Of a DNA stretch of 64,000 nt, positions 19,503-28,459 are shown piece after piece. How positions within the stretch are numbered: the stretch's first letter is position 1; every line of letters starts with the position of its first letter. The stretch is taken from contig NZ_VIRG01000066.1 of NCBI RefSeq assembly GCF_008107695.1, positions 620,001 to 684,000 on the forward strand, read 5' to 3'. The DNA comes from Stappia sp. BW2 (lineage in GTDB: Bacteria; Pseudomonadota; Alphaproteobacteria; Rhizobiales; Stappiaceae). The position numbers were made by a program, and so were the translations under genes. The notes beneath the pieces are model-generated. The model was not told the DNA's origin. It was given only the letters and a program-made list of their open reading frames with translations, and did not search any database.

Positions 19503-19648
19503 GGTCGATGTTCCATTTCTAACAGATTAGCGGAGATGCAAACGGCCGACGGACTTCGGAACCGACTGCGAAGATGACAGCCGGCACACATGTTCACCTG
19601 CCTCGAAGAAGCTTCGAAACACCGGCTGTCCGAAGCTTCTGAAACCCG

Positions 19649-19795
19649 CTATTTCTTCTTCTTTCGGCCGCCGCGCAGGCCGAGGTCATGAAGAATGTCA
19701 CGGCCGATATCGCGGCCGCCAGTGGGTGAAGCCAGAAACTCCAAAACCGAAAGAACCATATTTGCCAATTGGATCATCAAAGATGACGGGTTCAT
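19649..19795 (-). CDS. 48-residue small protein with hydrophobic start and polylysine end
   Basis: A frame from ATG 19795 to TAG 19649 encodes 48 residues: a hydrophobic first half (SLMIQLANMVLSVLEFLA), a Gly/Asp-rich hinge (SPTGGRDIGRDILHDLG) and a basic end (LRGGRKKKK). A consensus GGAG lies 6 nt before the ATG, strong for this window. It could be a peripheral or single-helix membrane peptide with a positively charged cytosolic tail. I recognise no family. It is divergent from a LysR gene 85 bp away that might control it. It may be overlooked because of its size. Confidence 0.6.
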   Translation of the reverse strand: MNPSSLMIQLANMVLSVLEFLASPTGGRDIGRDILHDLGLRGGRKKKK

Positions 19796-19880
19796 TGGCG
19801 TCTCCTTTCGAAAAGAAATGTACGCCCTTCAGAAATGAATGAGAATTGCCGAAATCTGGCTAGTTGATATACGTATTTGC

Positions 19881-20795
19881 ATGAACTGGCAGACCATCAC
19901 ATTCGACTGGAACCAGGCCCGCGCCTTTCTCGTGACGGCGGAGGAAGGCTCCCTGTCGGCAGCGGCCCGTGCTCTCGGGCTCACCCAGCCAACACTCAGC
20001 CGGCAAGTGGCCGCGCTTGAAGAGACGCTTGGCGTGACGCTGTTTCAGCGGGTTTCCAAGAGCCTCATCCTGACAGAAGCGGGCATCGAGCTGGCCGATC
20101 ATGTGCGCGCCATGGGCGATGCCGCCAGCAGGGTTTCTCTTGCAGCATCCGGCAAGTCGCAGCAGGTGGAAGGGCTGGTCACCGTTTCGACAACCGATCT
20201 CATGGCAGCTCATGTTCTGCCCGGCATTTTACGTGAATTGCGCGAGAAAGCACCGGGCGTGGAAGTGAAGGTGCTGTGCACCAACAGCCTGAGTGACCTG
20301 CGCCGACGCGAGGCCGATATCGCCATCCGTCATGTGGAACCTGACCATCCCGACCTTTATGCCCGCAAGCTGCGGTCCGCCCCGGCCCGCATCTTTGGAG
20401 CCAGATCGCTTGTCGAGCAATTCGGCCGCCCGTTGACGAGAGAAGACGCCTCTGATCTCGATTTCATCGGCTTCGACAACAACGAAGAACTTGTCGGCTA
20501 CCTGCGCGCCTTCGGGTTGAAGGTGACCGAAGCCAATATCCGCCTTGGGTCTCCCAACGGGGTTGTCGCCTGGGAATTTGTCCGTCAGGGCCTCGGTCTC
20601 GCCATCATGGCAGACGAAATCGCAGCGCGTTTTCCCGAGATCGTTCCCGCCTTTGCCGATATCGAACCGATTTCCTTCCCGATCTGGCTGGTAACCCATC
20701 GCGAGCTCCACACCAGCCGCAGGATCCGCGTCGTGTTCGATCATCTGGCCGAGGGGCTGCTGAAGGTGAAGCCGTCTGTGGTAGCGCCCCTGTAA
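19881..20795 (+). CDS. LysR-family transcriptional regulator
   Basis: 304 residues from ATG 19881. An in-frame ATG at 19839 is possible but would add a non-conserved stretch. The winged helix spans 8-66 (WNQARAFLVTAEEGSLSAAA, then GLTQPTLSRQVAALE), followed by a substrate-binding domain with VEGLVTVSTTDLMAAHVLPG. It resembles the large group of LysR proteins with an unknown ligand. It is divergent from the 48-residue gene and converges with the TPR gene. Confidence 0.88.
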   Translation: MNWQTITFDWNQARAFLVTAEEGSLSAAARALGLTQPTLSRQVAALEETLGVTLFQRVSKSLILTEAGIELADHVRAMGDAASRVSLAASGKSQQVEGLVTVSTTDLMAAHVLPGILRELREKAPGVEVKVLCTNSLSDLRRREADIAIRHVEPDHPDLYARKLRSAPARIFGARSLVEQFGRPLTREDASDLDFIGFDNNEELVGYLRAFGLKVTEANIRLGSPNGVVAWEFVRQGLGLAIMADEIAARFPEIVPAFADIEPISFPIWLVTHRELHTSRRIRVVFDHLAEGLLKVKPSVVAPL

Positions 20796-20856
20796 GCCCT
20801 CAAGCTGACGCTTTTCTCCCATGACCGGAAAGCAGTGGATCAGCGTTTGGCCCAGC

Positions 20857-22491
20857 TCACGCCGCCTTGGCGCGGCAGAGGCAACTTGCGCGAATGGGGA
20901 TGTCGGCACGTGCGATCGCCTGATCAAGCAGCAGCTTCACATGCGGCAGCTCGACCTTCTCCGAACGCCGGACAAGACATTCATGCAATCCGTGCAACGC
21001 CCACACATTTCGCGGATGCTGGCTTGGACGCGGCAATTTACCGTCCAGGCCAAGGTCTGCACGGTAGACTGCTTCAGCTTCCTCATACTCGCCGGCTTCC
21101 ATCAGGAGTGCACCCAACGCATGGCGGGTCGGCTGTGGCCAGGACCATGGCTCCTCGTATTGAAGACCGTCGTCCAGATCGACGGCGTTGCGCAGATGAG
21201 CAAGGCCTTCTTGCTTCCGTCCAGCCTTGAAGGCAACTTCGCCCTTCATCATTTCCTCGGCAACCGCAAGCACGTCCCGTGCGGTGTTGTTGAAGAGCAT
21301 GCGAGTGTCCGGCACTTCCGCGTAGGCCGCCGTGAAATCGGCCATGGCAGCCAGGGCCTCCTCATGACGGCCGAGATTGGCCAGAGCGATGGCCTTTGCG
21401 TAATAGATCAGCGCGTTGGTCGTGACATAAAGTTCCTTGTCCGCGGGCTGCTCAAGCTCAAGGATCTCCGACCACATTCCGAACCGGATGAAGACATGCG
21501 GTGCGGCGGCAACGAACGTTTCGAAGACATCCGGGTATGACCGAACGACTTCGTCGGGCACCTCGTCGCGCAGCCGCTCGACGGCCTCCACCGCGGCGGC
21601 TTTCCTGCCAAGAAACATTGCGCCGTAAAACGCGAAATGCAGATTGTGGATCCGGTACAGCGCATAGAAATTTGCCGGGCCTGCATAAGCCTTGAACTTG
21701 TCGTCAACCTTGGCTGCGGCGAGGTTGCGATACAGCACATTCTGGTAGTCGCCGCAAAGAACATCGATATGCGTTCCCATATGCACCAGATGGCCCGCAT
21801 CCGGCACCAGATCCTTCAACCGGTCGCCATGGCGCAACGCCCTTTCAGGGTGTGGCGACATTTCCATCAGGTGAATGTACATGTGCAGGAGCCCCGGATG
21901 GTCCCACGCAGCCGGTGTCCGGTCAAAAGCTTGTTCCAGAACGGCGACCGCCTCGGTCGTTGAAGCTTCCGGGTTCGGCACGCCCGTGTGAAAGTCCCAC
22001 AATTGCCAGGGGGTGCGGTTCATCAAGGCCTCTGCATAGAAGCACGCGACATCCAGATCATCCCTGTTGGCTTCGTAGACGGGTTTCATCGCTTCGGCGA
22101 AGCCATCGTTGAAGGGCTGATAGTCTTCGATTTCCGGATCTGTGGGATATCGCGACGCCAGAGCCTCGATCAGCGCTCGCTCCACCGGTTTGGCCTCCTT
22201 CAGCGCCCCTGCAGTGGCAAGCGCGGCGTGAGCACGTGCCAACGCGGGCCCCTTTTCCTCCGGCGTAAAGATTTCCCAGGCCTTGTTGTAATTCGGACCG
22301 ATACCGTAAGCGATGCCCCAGTGAGCCAACGCACATGCCGGGTCGGCCGCCACCGCCTTCTCGAAACAGACAATCGCCTCTTCGTGATTATAGGCAAAAA
22401 GCCAGATCAGACCGCGGTCAAACCAGACTTGCGCAGCCGGTACGGCCGTCACCGCACGCGAATAGTGGCCGAGATCAAAATACTCCGACAT
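20857..22491 (-). CDS. TTC38/StaR-like tetratricopeptide repeat protein
   Basis: 544 residues from ATG 22491, with AGGGGGAA upstream. It consists of helical repeats throughout. A canonical TPR near the start reads WLFAYNHEEAIVCFEKAVAA then DPACALAHWGIAYGIG. Later helices follow the pattern of the TTC38 family (DHPGLLHMYIHLMEMSPHPE, then GHLVHMGTHIDVLCGDY). The conserved His-rich helices (HMYIHLMEMS, LVHMGTHIDV) may bind a metal, but this is my reading. Likely a soluble scaffold or accessory protein. The pathway is not evident and the gene stands alone. Confidence 0.8.
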   Translation of the reverse strand: MSEYFDLGHYSRAVTAVPAAQVWFDRGLIWLFAYNHEEAIVCFEKAVAADPACALAHWGIAYGIGPNYNKAWEIFTPEEKGPALARAHAALATAGALKEAKPVERALIEALASRYPTDPEIEDYQPFNDGFAEAMKPVYEANRDDLDVACFYAEALMNRTPWQLWDFHTGVPNPEASTTEAVAVLEQAFDRTPAAWDHPGLLHMYIHLMEMSPHPERALRHGDRLKDLVPDAGHLVHMGTHIDVLCGDYQNVLYRNLAAAKVDDKFKAYAGPANFYALYRIHNLHFAFYGAMFLGRKAAAVEAVERLRDEVPDEVVRSYPDVFETFVAAAPHVFIRFGMWSEILELEQPADKELYVTTNALIYYAKAIALANLGRHEEALAAMADFTAAYAEVPDTRMLFNNTARDVLAVAEEMMKGEVAFKAGRKQEGLAHLRNAVDLDDGLQYEEPWSWPQPTRHALGALLMEAGEYEEAEAVYRADLGLDGKLPRPSQHPRNVWALHGLHECLVRRSEKVELPHVKLLLDQAIARADIPIRASCLCRAKAA

Positions 22492-22712
22492 GATAATTCC
22501 CCCTGATACACAGCTCCATCTCAAGGATCGCGGCTGACACGCCGACGGCGGTTTTCAGCCTCCTTCCAGGTGACGGGCGTTCGTGCCTCAAGGGGAATTT
22601 GAAGCCAAAAGTTACGTCAGGGCAATCAGAAAAGCACTTCAAGTATCATCTGGCACTCGGCAGATCGTTTCTCCCGAACCACTATCTGTCCTGAACAGCA
22701 CTGAGCCCTCGC

Positions 22713-23621
22713 CTACCCCAGCATCCAGTTGAGTATCAGGCGCCAGTCCGTCATGCGGATGGGGGTGCCGTGGGTGCCGGTGTCGAACAGGGTGAATTTG
22801 ATCGGGTAATTCGGTGCCTTGGTCTTGATCTGCTTGAAGAAGTTCGCCTGGTCTTCCCAGTTGTAGACCTGATCCAGCGTCCCCTGCCCCATGTAGATCG
22901 GCACATTGCGTCCGAGCGCCCCTGAAGACAGGAAATTGGGGTCTTTTGGCGAGCCGAGCAACAGGATGCCGGAGAGCATGCTGGCGTAATTGGCGTTCTT
23001 CACCAGGTTCCAGCAGATGATGCCCCCCATGGAGCCGCAGGCAACCACGACCTTGGCCTGGGGCGACAATTGCTTTTGATACTGGATCAAGGCTGCCACA
23101 TCCGCCGTGCCGCGCTTGTCGAAATTCTTTATGTCGACCGTCAGATAGGCACCGCCGTTTCTGACCATCAGGTTCTGCACGCGGTTGAAATTGCCGCCGA
23201 AGGAGACGTCGTTCATGCCCTGAAAGCGGTTTCCGCCCTGCCCGTGAATGTAGATCACGATGGCTTTGGCGCCGCCCTTCCATTTGCCGGTGCCCATGAA
23301 CTCGACAACCCGGCCATTGGCTTTCAGTTCTCCGCTGCCCCGGCCACGCTTGGGTTTGTAAGAAACGTAATTTCCGTAAACCCTGCGCTCATCGACCTCG
23401 TCGCGGTCACGCAGGTCCCGCTGCTTGGAGTATTCGACGACGATGAAGTCGCCATCGTAGAGCGTTTCGCTGACCTTCTTGTATCGGAACAGCCTGTCCT
23501 TGTAAGGCTTCAGAGCCTCGGCCTGGGCGAAACCTGCCGTCCACACATACGCCAACATCCCGCAAAGCAGAAGTTTCCGGATCAAGCAGGCCGGGCGGGA
23601 GTTGAAAAATCGATGCAGCAT
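22713..23621 (-). CDS. Secreted alpha/beta-hydrolase
   Basis: 302 residues from ATG 23621. The signal peptide is clear (LIRKLLLCGMLAYVWTAGFA, cleavage near AQA). The hydrolase core carries the oxyanion-type start IYIHGQGGNRFQGM, the nucleophile elbow CGSMGGIICW (Ser in G-S-M-G-G), an acidic strand after IYMGQGTLDQVY and a final His in FDTGTHGTPIRMTDW. A Ser-Asp-His esterase acting in the periplasm is expected. The substrate is unknown. It is a single gene, facing away from parA. Confidence 0.85.
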   Translation of the reverse strand: MLHRFFNSRPACLIRKLLLCGMLAYVWTAGFAQAEALKPYKDRLFRYKKVSETLYDGDFIVVEYSKQRDLRDRDEVDERRVYGNYVSYKPKRGRGSGELKANGRVVEFMGTGKWKGGAKAIVIYIHGQGGNRFQGMNDVSFGGNFNRVQNLMVRNGGAYLTVDIKNFDKRGTADVAALIQYQKQLSPQAKVVVACGSMGGIICWNLVKNANYASMLSGILLLGSPKDPNFLSSGALGRNVPIYMGQGTLDQVYNWEDQANFFKQIKTKAPNYPIKFTLFDTGTHGTPIRMTDWRLILNWMLG

Positions 23622-24209
23622 ATGGCGTCCTTCGAGGCGCGGATCGAAAATACAAGTCTGGTCCCAAAGCATCTGGCGTGCAATTCACCGCAGGCAAGTG
23701 CCTGGAACACCATGAGACCGGTCAACCAGCGGCAGGCAACCGATTCAGGGCCCCCTTTCCGCATCGACAACCTACGCGGCACCCAGGGCGCATGCAATCG
23801 GTGGCCGTTCAAAAACGAGCGGGCTTTCATGCCGTCCCAAATCGCGGACGGCCAGGACGATGCCGAATGATCAAGACCGCTTCGACAGCTCCCGGTACTG
23901 ACGCAACGAGGGCTGTCCCGGGATCCCTGCAAATTGTGCCAATGCATTTCACGCGTCTTTATCCACAAATCCTAACGCGCGTTGAATAAGTCAGCTGCAA
24001 AATGCGAATTTAAGGATTTGGTAACCATAAAAATCCAAGACTGCCAGACAGATAAGCCTGAAAAAGGTCATCGGCGACACGAGCGGATTGAAACCGGAAC
24101 ACACTGAAACCCGCTGACAGATCGCTTAAAGGTGTTGGAGCTGCTTTGTGCACGCACTCGCAGACGCAAGTTGCTCCAGACAACGCTCGGCAAGGTCAGG
24201 AGAACCCAG
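23622..24209. other. 588-bp intergenic stretch without a recognised gene
   Basis: I see no frame with a family match or a good ribosome site. The minus frame that overlaps the hydrolase start has the amino-acid mix of an antisense shadow. The right half is AT-rich and must contain the parA promoter. Confidence 0.5.
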
Positions 24210-24914
24210 ATGCCAGTCATTTCCTTCGCAAACGCAAAGGGCGGCGCCGGAAAAACCACGGCGGCCCTGCTGCTGGCGACAGAAGTCGCGGCACGGGGAA
24301 AACGCGTCACCATCTTCGATGCAGACCCGCAGAAATGGATCTCGAAGTGGTACGAGCTGCCACGCAAGAGCCCGGGCATCAACGTTATCAGCGAAATCTC
24401 ACCGGCCTCCATTACCGAGCAGATCACGCTTGCCGCCGAGACCTCCGACTACGTCATCGTGGATCTTGAGGGAACGGAAAACCTGATCGTCGCCAATGCG
24501 CTGTCGGTGTCCGATCTGGTGGTGGTACCGATCCAGGGATCTTCCATGGACGCACGCGGTGGCGCCAAGATCCTGACGCTGATCAAGAAGCTTGAAAAAA
24601 TCGTCCGTCACGACATCAAGCATTGTGTGGTTCTGACCCGGACCAACGCCGCCGTGACGACCCGCGCGATGAAAGCGGTGCAGGATTTCCTTTCGGCCCA
24701 GAACATCGACGTGCTGATGACCCCGATTGTGGAGCGTGCCGCGTTCCGTGACCTTTTCGAATTCGGCGGTGGTCTCTCCGGCCTAGACACAACCGTTGTG
24801 TCCGGTGTCCGCAAGGCGCGGGAAAACGCTTCGCTTTATGCAGCGGAAATTCTGGAACGGGCAATCTCCGTCCCCAAGAAGCGCTGGTACAACGTGTTCA
24901 AGCGGGCGAGCTGA
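24210..24914 (+). CDS. Orphan ParA-family ATPase
   Basis: 234 residues from ATG 24210 with GGAG upstream. The deviant Walker A loop NAKGGAGKTTAALLL (residues 8-22) carries the signature lysine of the ParA/MinD group, followed by switch I DADPQKWISKWYE and Walker B YVIVDLEGTENL. There is no N-terminal HTH and no parB gene beside it, so it is a VirC1/ParA-like orphan, perhaps for positioning a protein cluster or mobile DNA. A terminator follows directly, so it is monocistronic. Confidence 0.88.
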   Translation: MPVISFANAKGGAGKTTAALLLATEVAARGKRVTIFDADPQKWISKWYELPRKSPGINVISEISPASITEQITLAAETSDYVIVDLEGTENLIVANALSVSDLVVVPIQGSSMDARGGAKILTLIKKLEKIVRHDIKHCVVLTRTNAAVTTRAMKAVQDFLSAQNIDVLMTPIVERAAFRDLFEFGGGLSGLDTTVVSGVRKARENASLYAAEILERAISVPKKRWYNVFKRAS

Positions 24915-24943
24915 CCCCGGCGGATCATTGCCATTACCTGAGA

Positions 24944-24972
24944 GGCTGCGTGTCAAATCGCAGCCTTTTTCG
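24944..24972 (+). terminator. Rho-independent terminator after the ParA gene
   Basis: AGGCTGCG (24944-24951) pairs with CGCAGCCT (24960-24967) across an 8-nt loop and is followed by five T. Confidence 0.85.
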
Positions 24973-25180
24973 GTTTCAGTGGAAGACAACCAGACCGCAT
25001 TTCTCTGCCATGCGAACCGGCAGTTCATCCGGGACCCTGACGCGACGATGAGCCCCTCGCCTCTCTCAGCCAGCCGTGGCACACGCGTTTGAAGCAGTTT
25101 ATGGTGACGTAAGGGCGTGGCCGCATAGCCTAAGGCAATGCCCCTCTTGCTGCATGCCGTTGATCCACTGAGAGGAATTC

Positions 25181-26137
25181 ATGTTGACAGCTCGTGCTCA
25201 CGCCTTTCTCGCAGCCAGCCTGTGCCTGTTTGTTGCCGGCTGTTACGGCGAAGAGGAGAATGTTGCCCTTGGAAATCTGGAGCGCGACCGGGTCGCCCTG
25301 ACGGCGACCGCCAACGAGGTTCTGGTCGAGCTGCCCGTTGCCCAAGGAACATTCGTCAAGAAGGGAACCGTGCTGGCTCAGTTGGACCCGGCAGAACAGC
25401 AGGCAATCGTGGCACAGGCAAAGGCGGAGGTGCAGAAAGCCAAAGCCAATCTCGTAAAGCTTGAAAACGGAGCTCGCGAAGAGGAAATCGCCAAGGCCCG
25501 CGCCGCTGTTGCCGGTGCGAAGGCGGAACTGGAGGACGCGCAGGCCTCGTTCGGACGCTACGACGACCTGACTGGACGCGGAACCACCAGCCAGGCACAG
25601 CTCGACAGCGCCAAGGCTGCGCGCGATGCAGCCGACGCGAGCTTGAAAAGTGCACAAGAACAATTGAAGGAGCTTGTGGCGGGGACACGACCGGAAGACC
25701 TCGATATAGCCAAGGCCGAGCTTGAAGCCGCGCAGGCCAGTCTTGCGACGCAGGAAAAGATCCTGTCGGACCTCACCATCACCGCCTCGCGAGACGGCAC
25801 TCTCGATAACCTTCCCTGGAACCTTGGAGAAAGGGTGACCGCCGGCAGCCCGGTTGTGGTGATGCTGGCCGGCGATGCGCCCTATGCCCGCGTTTATGTG
25901 CCCGAGCCGCACCGGATCAAGGTCAAACAGGGTGACAAGCTGGAGGTGCGGATAGACGGCCTCGACAAACCGGTTGAAGGCACGGTGCGCTGGATCAGCT
26001 CCGAAGCTTCCTTCACGCCCTACTACGCCCTCAACCAGTCCGAACGGGCCAGGCTGATGTATGTCGCCGAGGTGCAATTGCCCGACAGCGCCAAAGATCT
26101 GCCAAACGGTGTACCGGCCCAGGTCGTCCTGCCGTGA
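25181..26137 (+). CDS. HlyD-family membrane-fusion lipoprotein
   Basis: 318 residues. The start reads HAFLAASLCLFVAGC, a lipobox with Cys21, so it should be lipid-anchored in the periplasm. A biotinyl-lipoyl half (TANEVLVELPVAQGTFVKKG) leads into a long Ala/Lys/Glu-rich coiled coil (about 75-190, with DDLTGRGTTSQAQLDSAKAA), then the second lipoyl half (ILSDLTITASRDGTLDNLPW) and a beta barrel. It is the adaptor of an ABC exporter whose ATPase (GTGA overlap) and permease follow. It resembles YbhG of the YbhGFSR system. No outer-membrane channel gene is nearby. Confidence 0.9.
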   Translation: MLTARAHAFLAASLCLFVAGCYGEEENVALGNLERDRVALTATANEVLVELPVAQGTFVKKGTVLAQLDPAEQQAIVAQAKAEVQKAKANLVKLENGAREEEIAKARAAVAGAKAELEDAQASFGRYDDLTGRGTTSQAQLDSAKAARDAADASLKSAQEQLKELVAGTRPEDLDIAKAELEAAQASLATQEKILSDLTITASRDGTLDNLPWNLGERVTAGSPVVVMLAGDAPYARVYVPEPHRIKVKQGDKLEVRIDGLDKPVEGTVRWISSEASFTPYYALNQSERARLMYVAEVQLPDSAKDLPNGVPAQVVLP

Positions 26138-27072
26138 GCTCAAGTGGTAGCGACATCGTCATCCGGGCCAAGGGCCTGGTGAAGAGCTTCAAGGGGTTCC
26201 GGGCGGTTGACGGACTGGACCTGACCATTGAACGCGGCATGATCTACGGCTTTCTCGGCCCCAACGGCAGCGGCAAGACCACAGCCATGCGGATGCTCAC
26301 CGGGCTTCTGACGCCAACGGAAGGAACCGTTGAAGTGCTTGGGCTCTCCGTCCCCAAGGATGCGGAGACCCTGAAGTACAAGATCGGCTACATGACCCAG
26401 GCCTTTTCGCTCTACGGTGACCTGACGGTTCTGGAGAACCTGACCTTCATGGCGACGATCTACGGCCTGCCGTCGAAGCGAAAGAAACAGCGGATCGCCG
26501 AGGTTATGGAGCGCTACGAACTGACTGACCTCGGCAACCGCTTTGCAGGCAAGATGTCCGGCGGCCAGCGCCAGCGCCTTGCCCTGGCCACCGCTGTTCT
26601 TCACGAGCCGCAGCTTCTGTTTCTGGACGAACCGACCTCCGCCGTGGACCCGGAATCGCGCCGCCACTTCTGGGAGCAGTTGTTCGACCTGGTCGACGGT
26701 GGCACCTCCATAGTCGTGACCACCCATTTCATGGATGAAGCGGAACGCTGCCACAAGATTGCGATCATGGAAGCAGGCCAGAAGCGTGCTGACGGAACGC
26801 CCAAGGACCTGATGGCCGCAATGGGGGCCAATGTCGTGGAAATCGAAGGCCCCAACCTGCGCGAGATCCGCCGTCGATTGCTGGGAACGAAGGGCATCAT
26901 TACCGCCGCCCAGCTCGGTGCCCGCCTAAGGGTGCTGGTGCGCGAGGATATAGCCGATCCGGAAGCGTTTCTGAAGAACAAGGACGAAACCAACGGCGCG
27001 AGCCTGATCGAAAAGGTGCGCCCGACCCTGGAAGATGTCTTCGTGACCGCGACGGGAGAAGGCCGCCAATGA
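26134..27072 (+). CDS. ABC exporter ATP-binding protein (YbhF-like)
   Basis: 312 residues from GTG 26134, which overlaps the stop of the HlyD gene. The single nucleotide-binding domain has Walker A GPNGSGKTT, Q loop MTQAFSLYGDLTV, signature MSGGQRQRLALA, Walker B LLFLDEPTSAVD and the switch His in VTTHFMDEA. A C-terminal extension (VEIEGPNLREIRRRL) is typical of the ABC-2 DrrA/CcmA class. It energises export through the downstream permease. Likely substrates are drugs or other amphiphiles, by analogy only. Confidence 0.92.
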   Translation: MSSSGSDIVIRAKGLVKSFKGFRAVDGLDLTIERGMIYGFLGPNGSGKTTAMRMLTGLLTPTEGTVEVLGLSVPKDAETLKYKIGYMTQAFSLYGDLTVLENLTFMATIYGLPSKRKKQRIAEVMERYELTDLGNRFAGKMSGGQRQRLALATAVLHEPQLLFLDEPTSAVDPESRRHFWEQLFDLVDGGTSIVVTTHFMDEAERCHKIAIMEAGQKRADGTPKDLMAAMGANVVEIEGPNLREIRRRLLGTKGIITAAQLGARLRVLVREDIADPEAFLKNKDETNGASLIEKVRPTLEDVFVTATGEGRQ

Positions 27073-28217
27073 TGAGATCACTCTCCCGCATATCCGCCAT
27101 CTTCCTCAAGGAACTCAGCCAGTTGCGCCGTGACCGGATGACATTCGGCATGGTCATCATGATCCCTTTGATCCAGCTCATCCTGTTCGGCTACGCGATC
27201 AACACCAACATTCGCGATATTCCGGTTGCTGTTGTCGATCACAGCCAGACCGGGCTGAGCCGCATTCTGATCCAGATGGTGGAAGCCACGCGTGTGGTCA
27301 GGGTGACCGAACGGCTGACAAGCATCGAAGAAGCGGAAACGGCCATCAAGGCCGCGCGCGTGCGCGCTGCCTTCATTCTGCCGGCCGATCTCTCCCAAAG
27401 GGTCGCCCGCTCGCCTGCCGCCAACCTCGGCACCCCGCCGTCCACGGATGAGGAAACCAGCCGGCCCGTCGCCCAATGGATCGTCGACGGCTCCGACACC
27501 ATGATCGCAGGGGCCATCAAGTCCCTGCGCAACATGCCTCTGGCCGAGTTGAACCGGCAGGCACCGAACCGGTCGACGCCCACCTTCGAGGTTGCCCTGT
27601 TCTTCAACCCGGAACAGCGTACCGCCATCAACATCGTGCCCGGCCTTGTCGGCATCATCCTGACCATGACCATGATCATGTTCACCTCAGCCGCCATCGT
27701 GCGCGAACGCGAGCGCGGCAACATGGAGATGTTGATCAACACGCCGGTGCGGCCGATCGAGCTGATGATCGGCAAGATCATTCCCTATATCTTCATCGGC
27801 CTGGTGCAGACCGTGATCATCCTGGGGCTTGGCCACCTGTTGTTCAACGTGCCCTTCGGCGCCAGGATCGCCGATCTCTTCGTCGGCACTCTGCTCTTCA
27901 TCGGCGCCAGCCTGTCTCTGGGCCTCGTGCTGTCGACCATTGCCCAGAGCCAGTTGCAGGCCACGCAGATGACCGTCTTCGTCCTGCTGCCGTCCATCCT
28001 GCTGTCCGGCTTCATGTTTCCCTACGAGGGCATGCCGGTGATCGCGCAGTATATTGCCGAGGCATTTCCGGCGACGCATTTCATGCGCATGATCCGTGGC
28101 TTCGTGCTGCGGGATGCCGGGCTAATGGAGCTGCACCGCGATGTGCTGTGGATGTGCGGGTTCTTCGTTCTCGGCATGATCGTCGCCGCCTTCCGCTTCA
28201 AGAAACGGCTTGATTGA
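27069..28217 (+). CDS. ABC-2 type exporter permease (YbhS/YbhR-like)
   Basis: 382 residues, overlapping the ATPase gene by 4 bp (ATGA). One N-terminal membrane helix (MVIMIPLIQLILFGYAI) is followed by a large periplasmic loop (residues about 45-190, IPVAVVDHSQTGLSRILIQM), then five or six helices near the C-terminus with the ABC-2 signature ERERGNMEMLINTPVRPIEL. The systems YbhS and YbhR are paired in E. coli, but here only one permease follows, so it likely forms a homodimer. It is the last gene of the HlyD-ATPase-permease operon. Confidence 0.92.
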   Translation: MMRSLSRISAIFLKELSQLRRDRMTFGMVIMIPLIQLILFGYAINTNIRDIPVAVVDHSQTGLSRILIQMVEATRVVRVTERLTSIEEAETAIKAARVRAAFILPADLSQRVARSPAANLGTPPSTDEETSRPVAQWIVDGSDTMIAGAIKSLRNMPLAELNRQAPNRSTPTFEVALFFNPEQRTAINIVPGLVGIILTMTMIMFTSAAIVRERERGNMEMLINTPVRPIELMIGKIIPYIFIGLVQTVIILGLGHLLFNVPFGARIADLFVGTLLFIGASLSLGLVLSTIAQSQLQATQMTVFVLLPSILLSGFMFPYEGMPVIAQYIAEAFPATHFMRMIRGFVLRDAGLMELHRDVLWMCGFFVLGMIVAAFRFKKRLD

Positions 28218-28293
28218 GGAATGTTTGGCCCCGGTGCCAGTACTTCACTCATCCGCTAGGTGCCAGGGTTCCTGCGCCCCGCCTCACCCACGA

Positions 28294-28402
28294 CTTCATC
28301 CTGAGGAGCACATTTCTGCGCGTCTCGAAGGATGGGCGGCATACTCAGGAGCAAGTGGCCCATCCTTTGAGACAGCGCTCACGCGCTTCCTCAGGATGAG
28401 GC
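28294..28402. repeat. Palindromic intergenic repeat, copy A
   Basis: The outer arms TTCATCCTGAGGA and TCCTCAGGATGAGG and the inner arms TCTCGAAGGATGGGC and GCCCATCCTTTGAGA make one long imperfect hairpin of about 108 bp. It lies between the convergent ends of the ABC permease and the DMT transporter. Two further copies are at 42769 and 49837. Confidence 0.9.
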
Positions 28403-28459
28403 TGTCGTGTTGTGGGAAGTCCGGATAATCGCCAGTTGGGAGCCAGTCACTCCTTGCCC

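Noticed and set aside
23582..23968. 128-codon minus-strand frame upstream of the hydrolase
   Set aside because: It overlaps the hydrolase start in another frame, is rich in Arg/Ser/Cys/Trp as antisense-like products are, and has no family match.
25181..28217. HlyD-ATPase-permease operon as a peptide/bacteriocin exporter
   Set aside because: The ATPase lacks a peptidase domain and no precursor peptide gene is nearby. The YbhG/F/S-like drug-export class fits better.
28294..28402. The palindromic repeats as a CRISPR array
   Set aside because: The three copies are 7-14 kb apart with genes between them, with no regular spacers and no cas genes.
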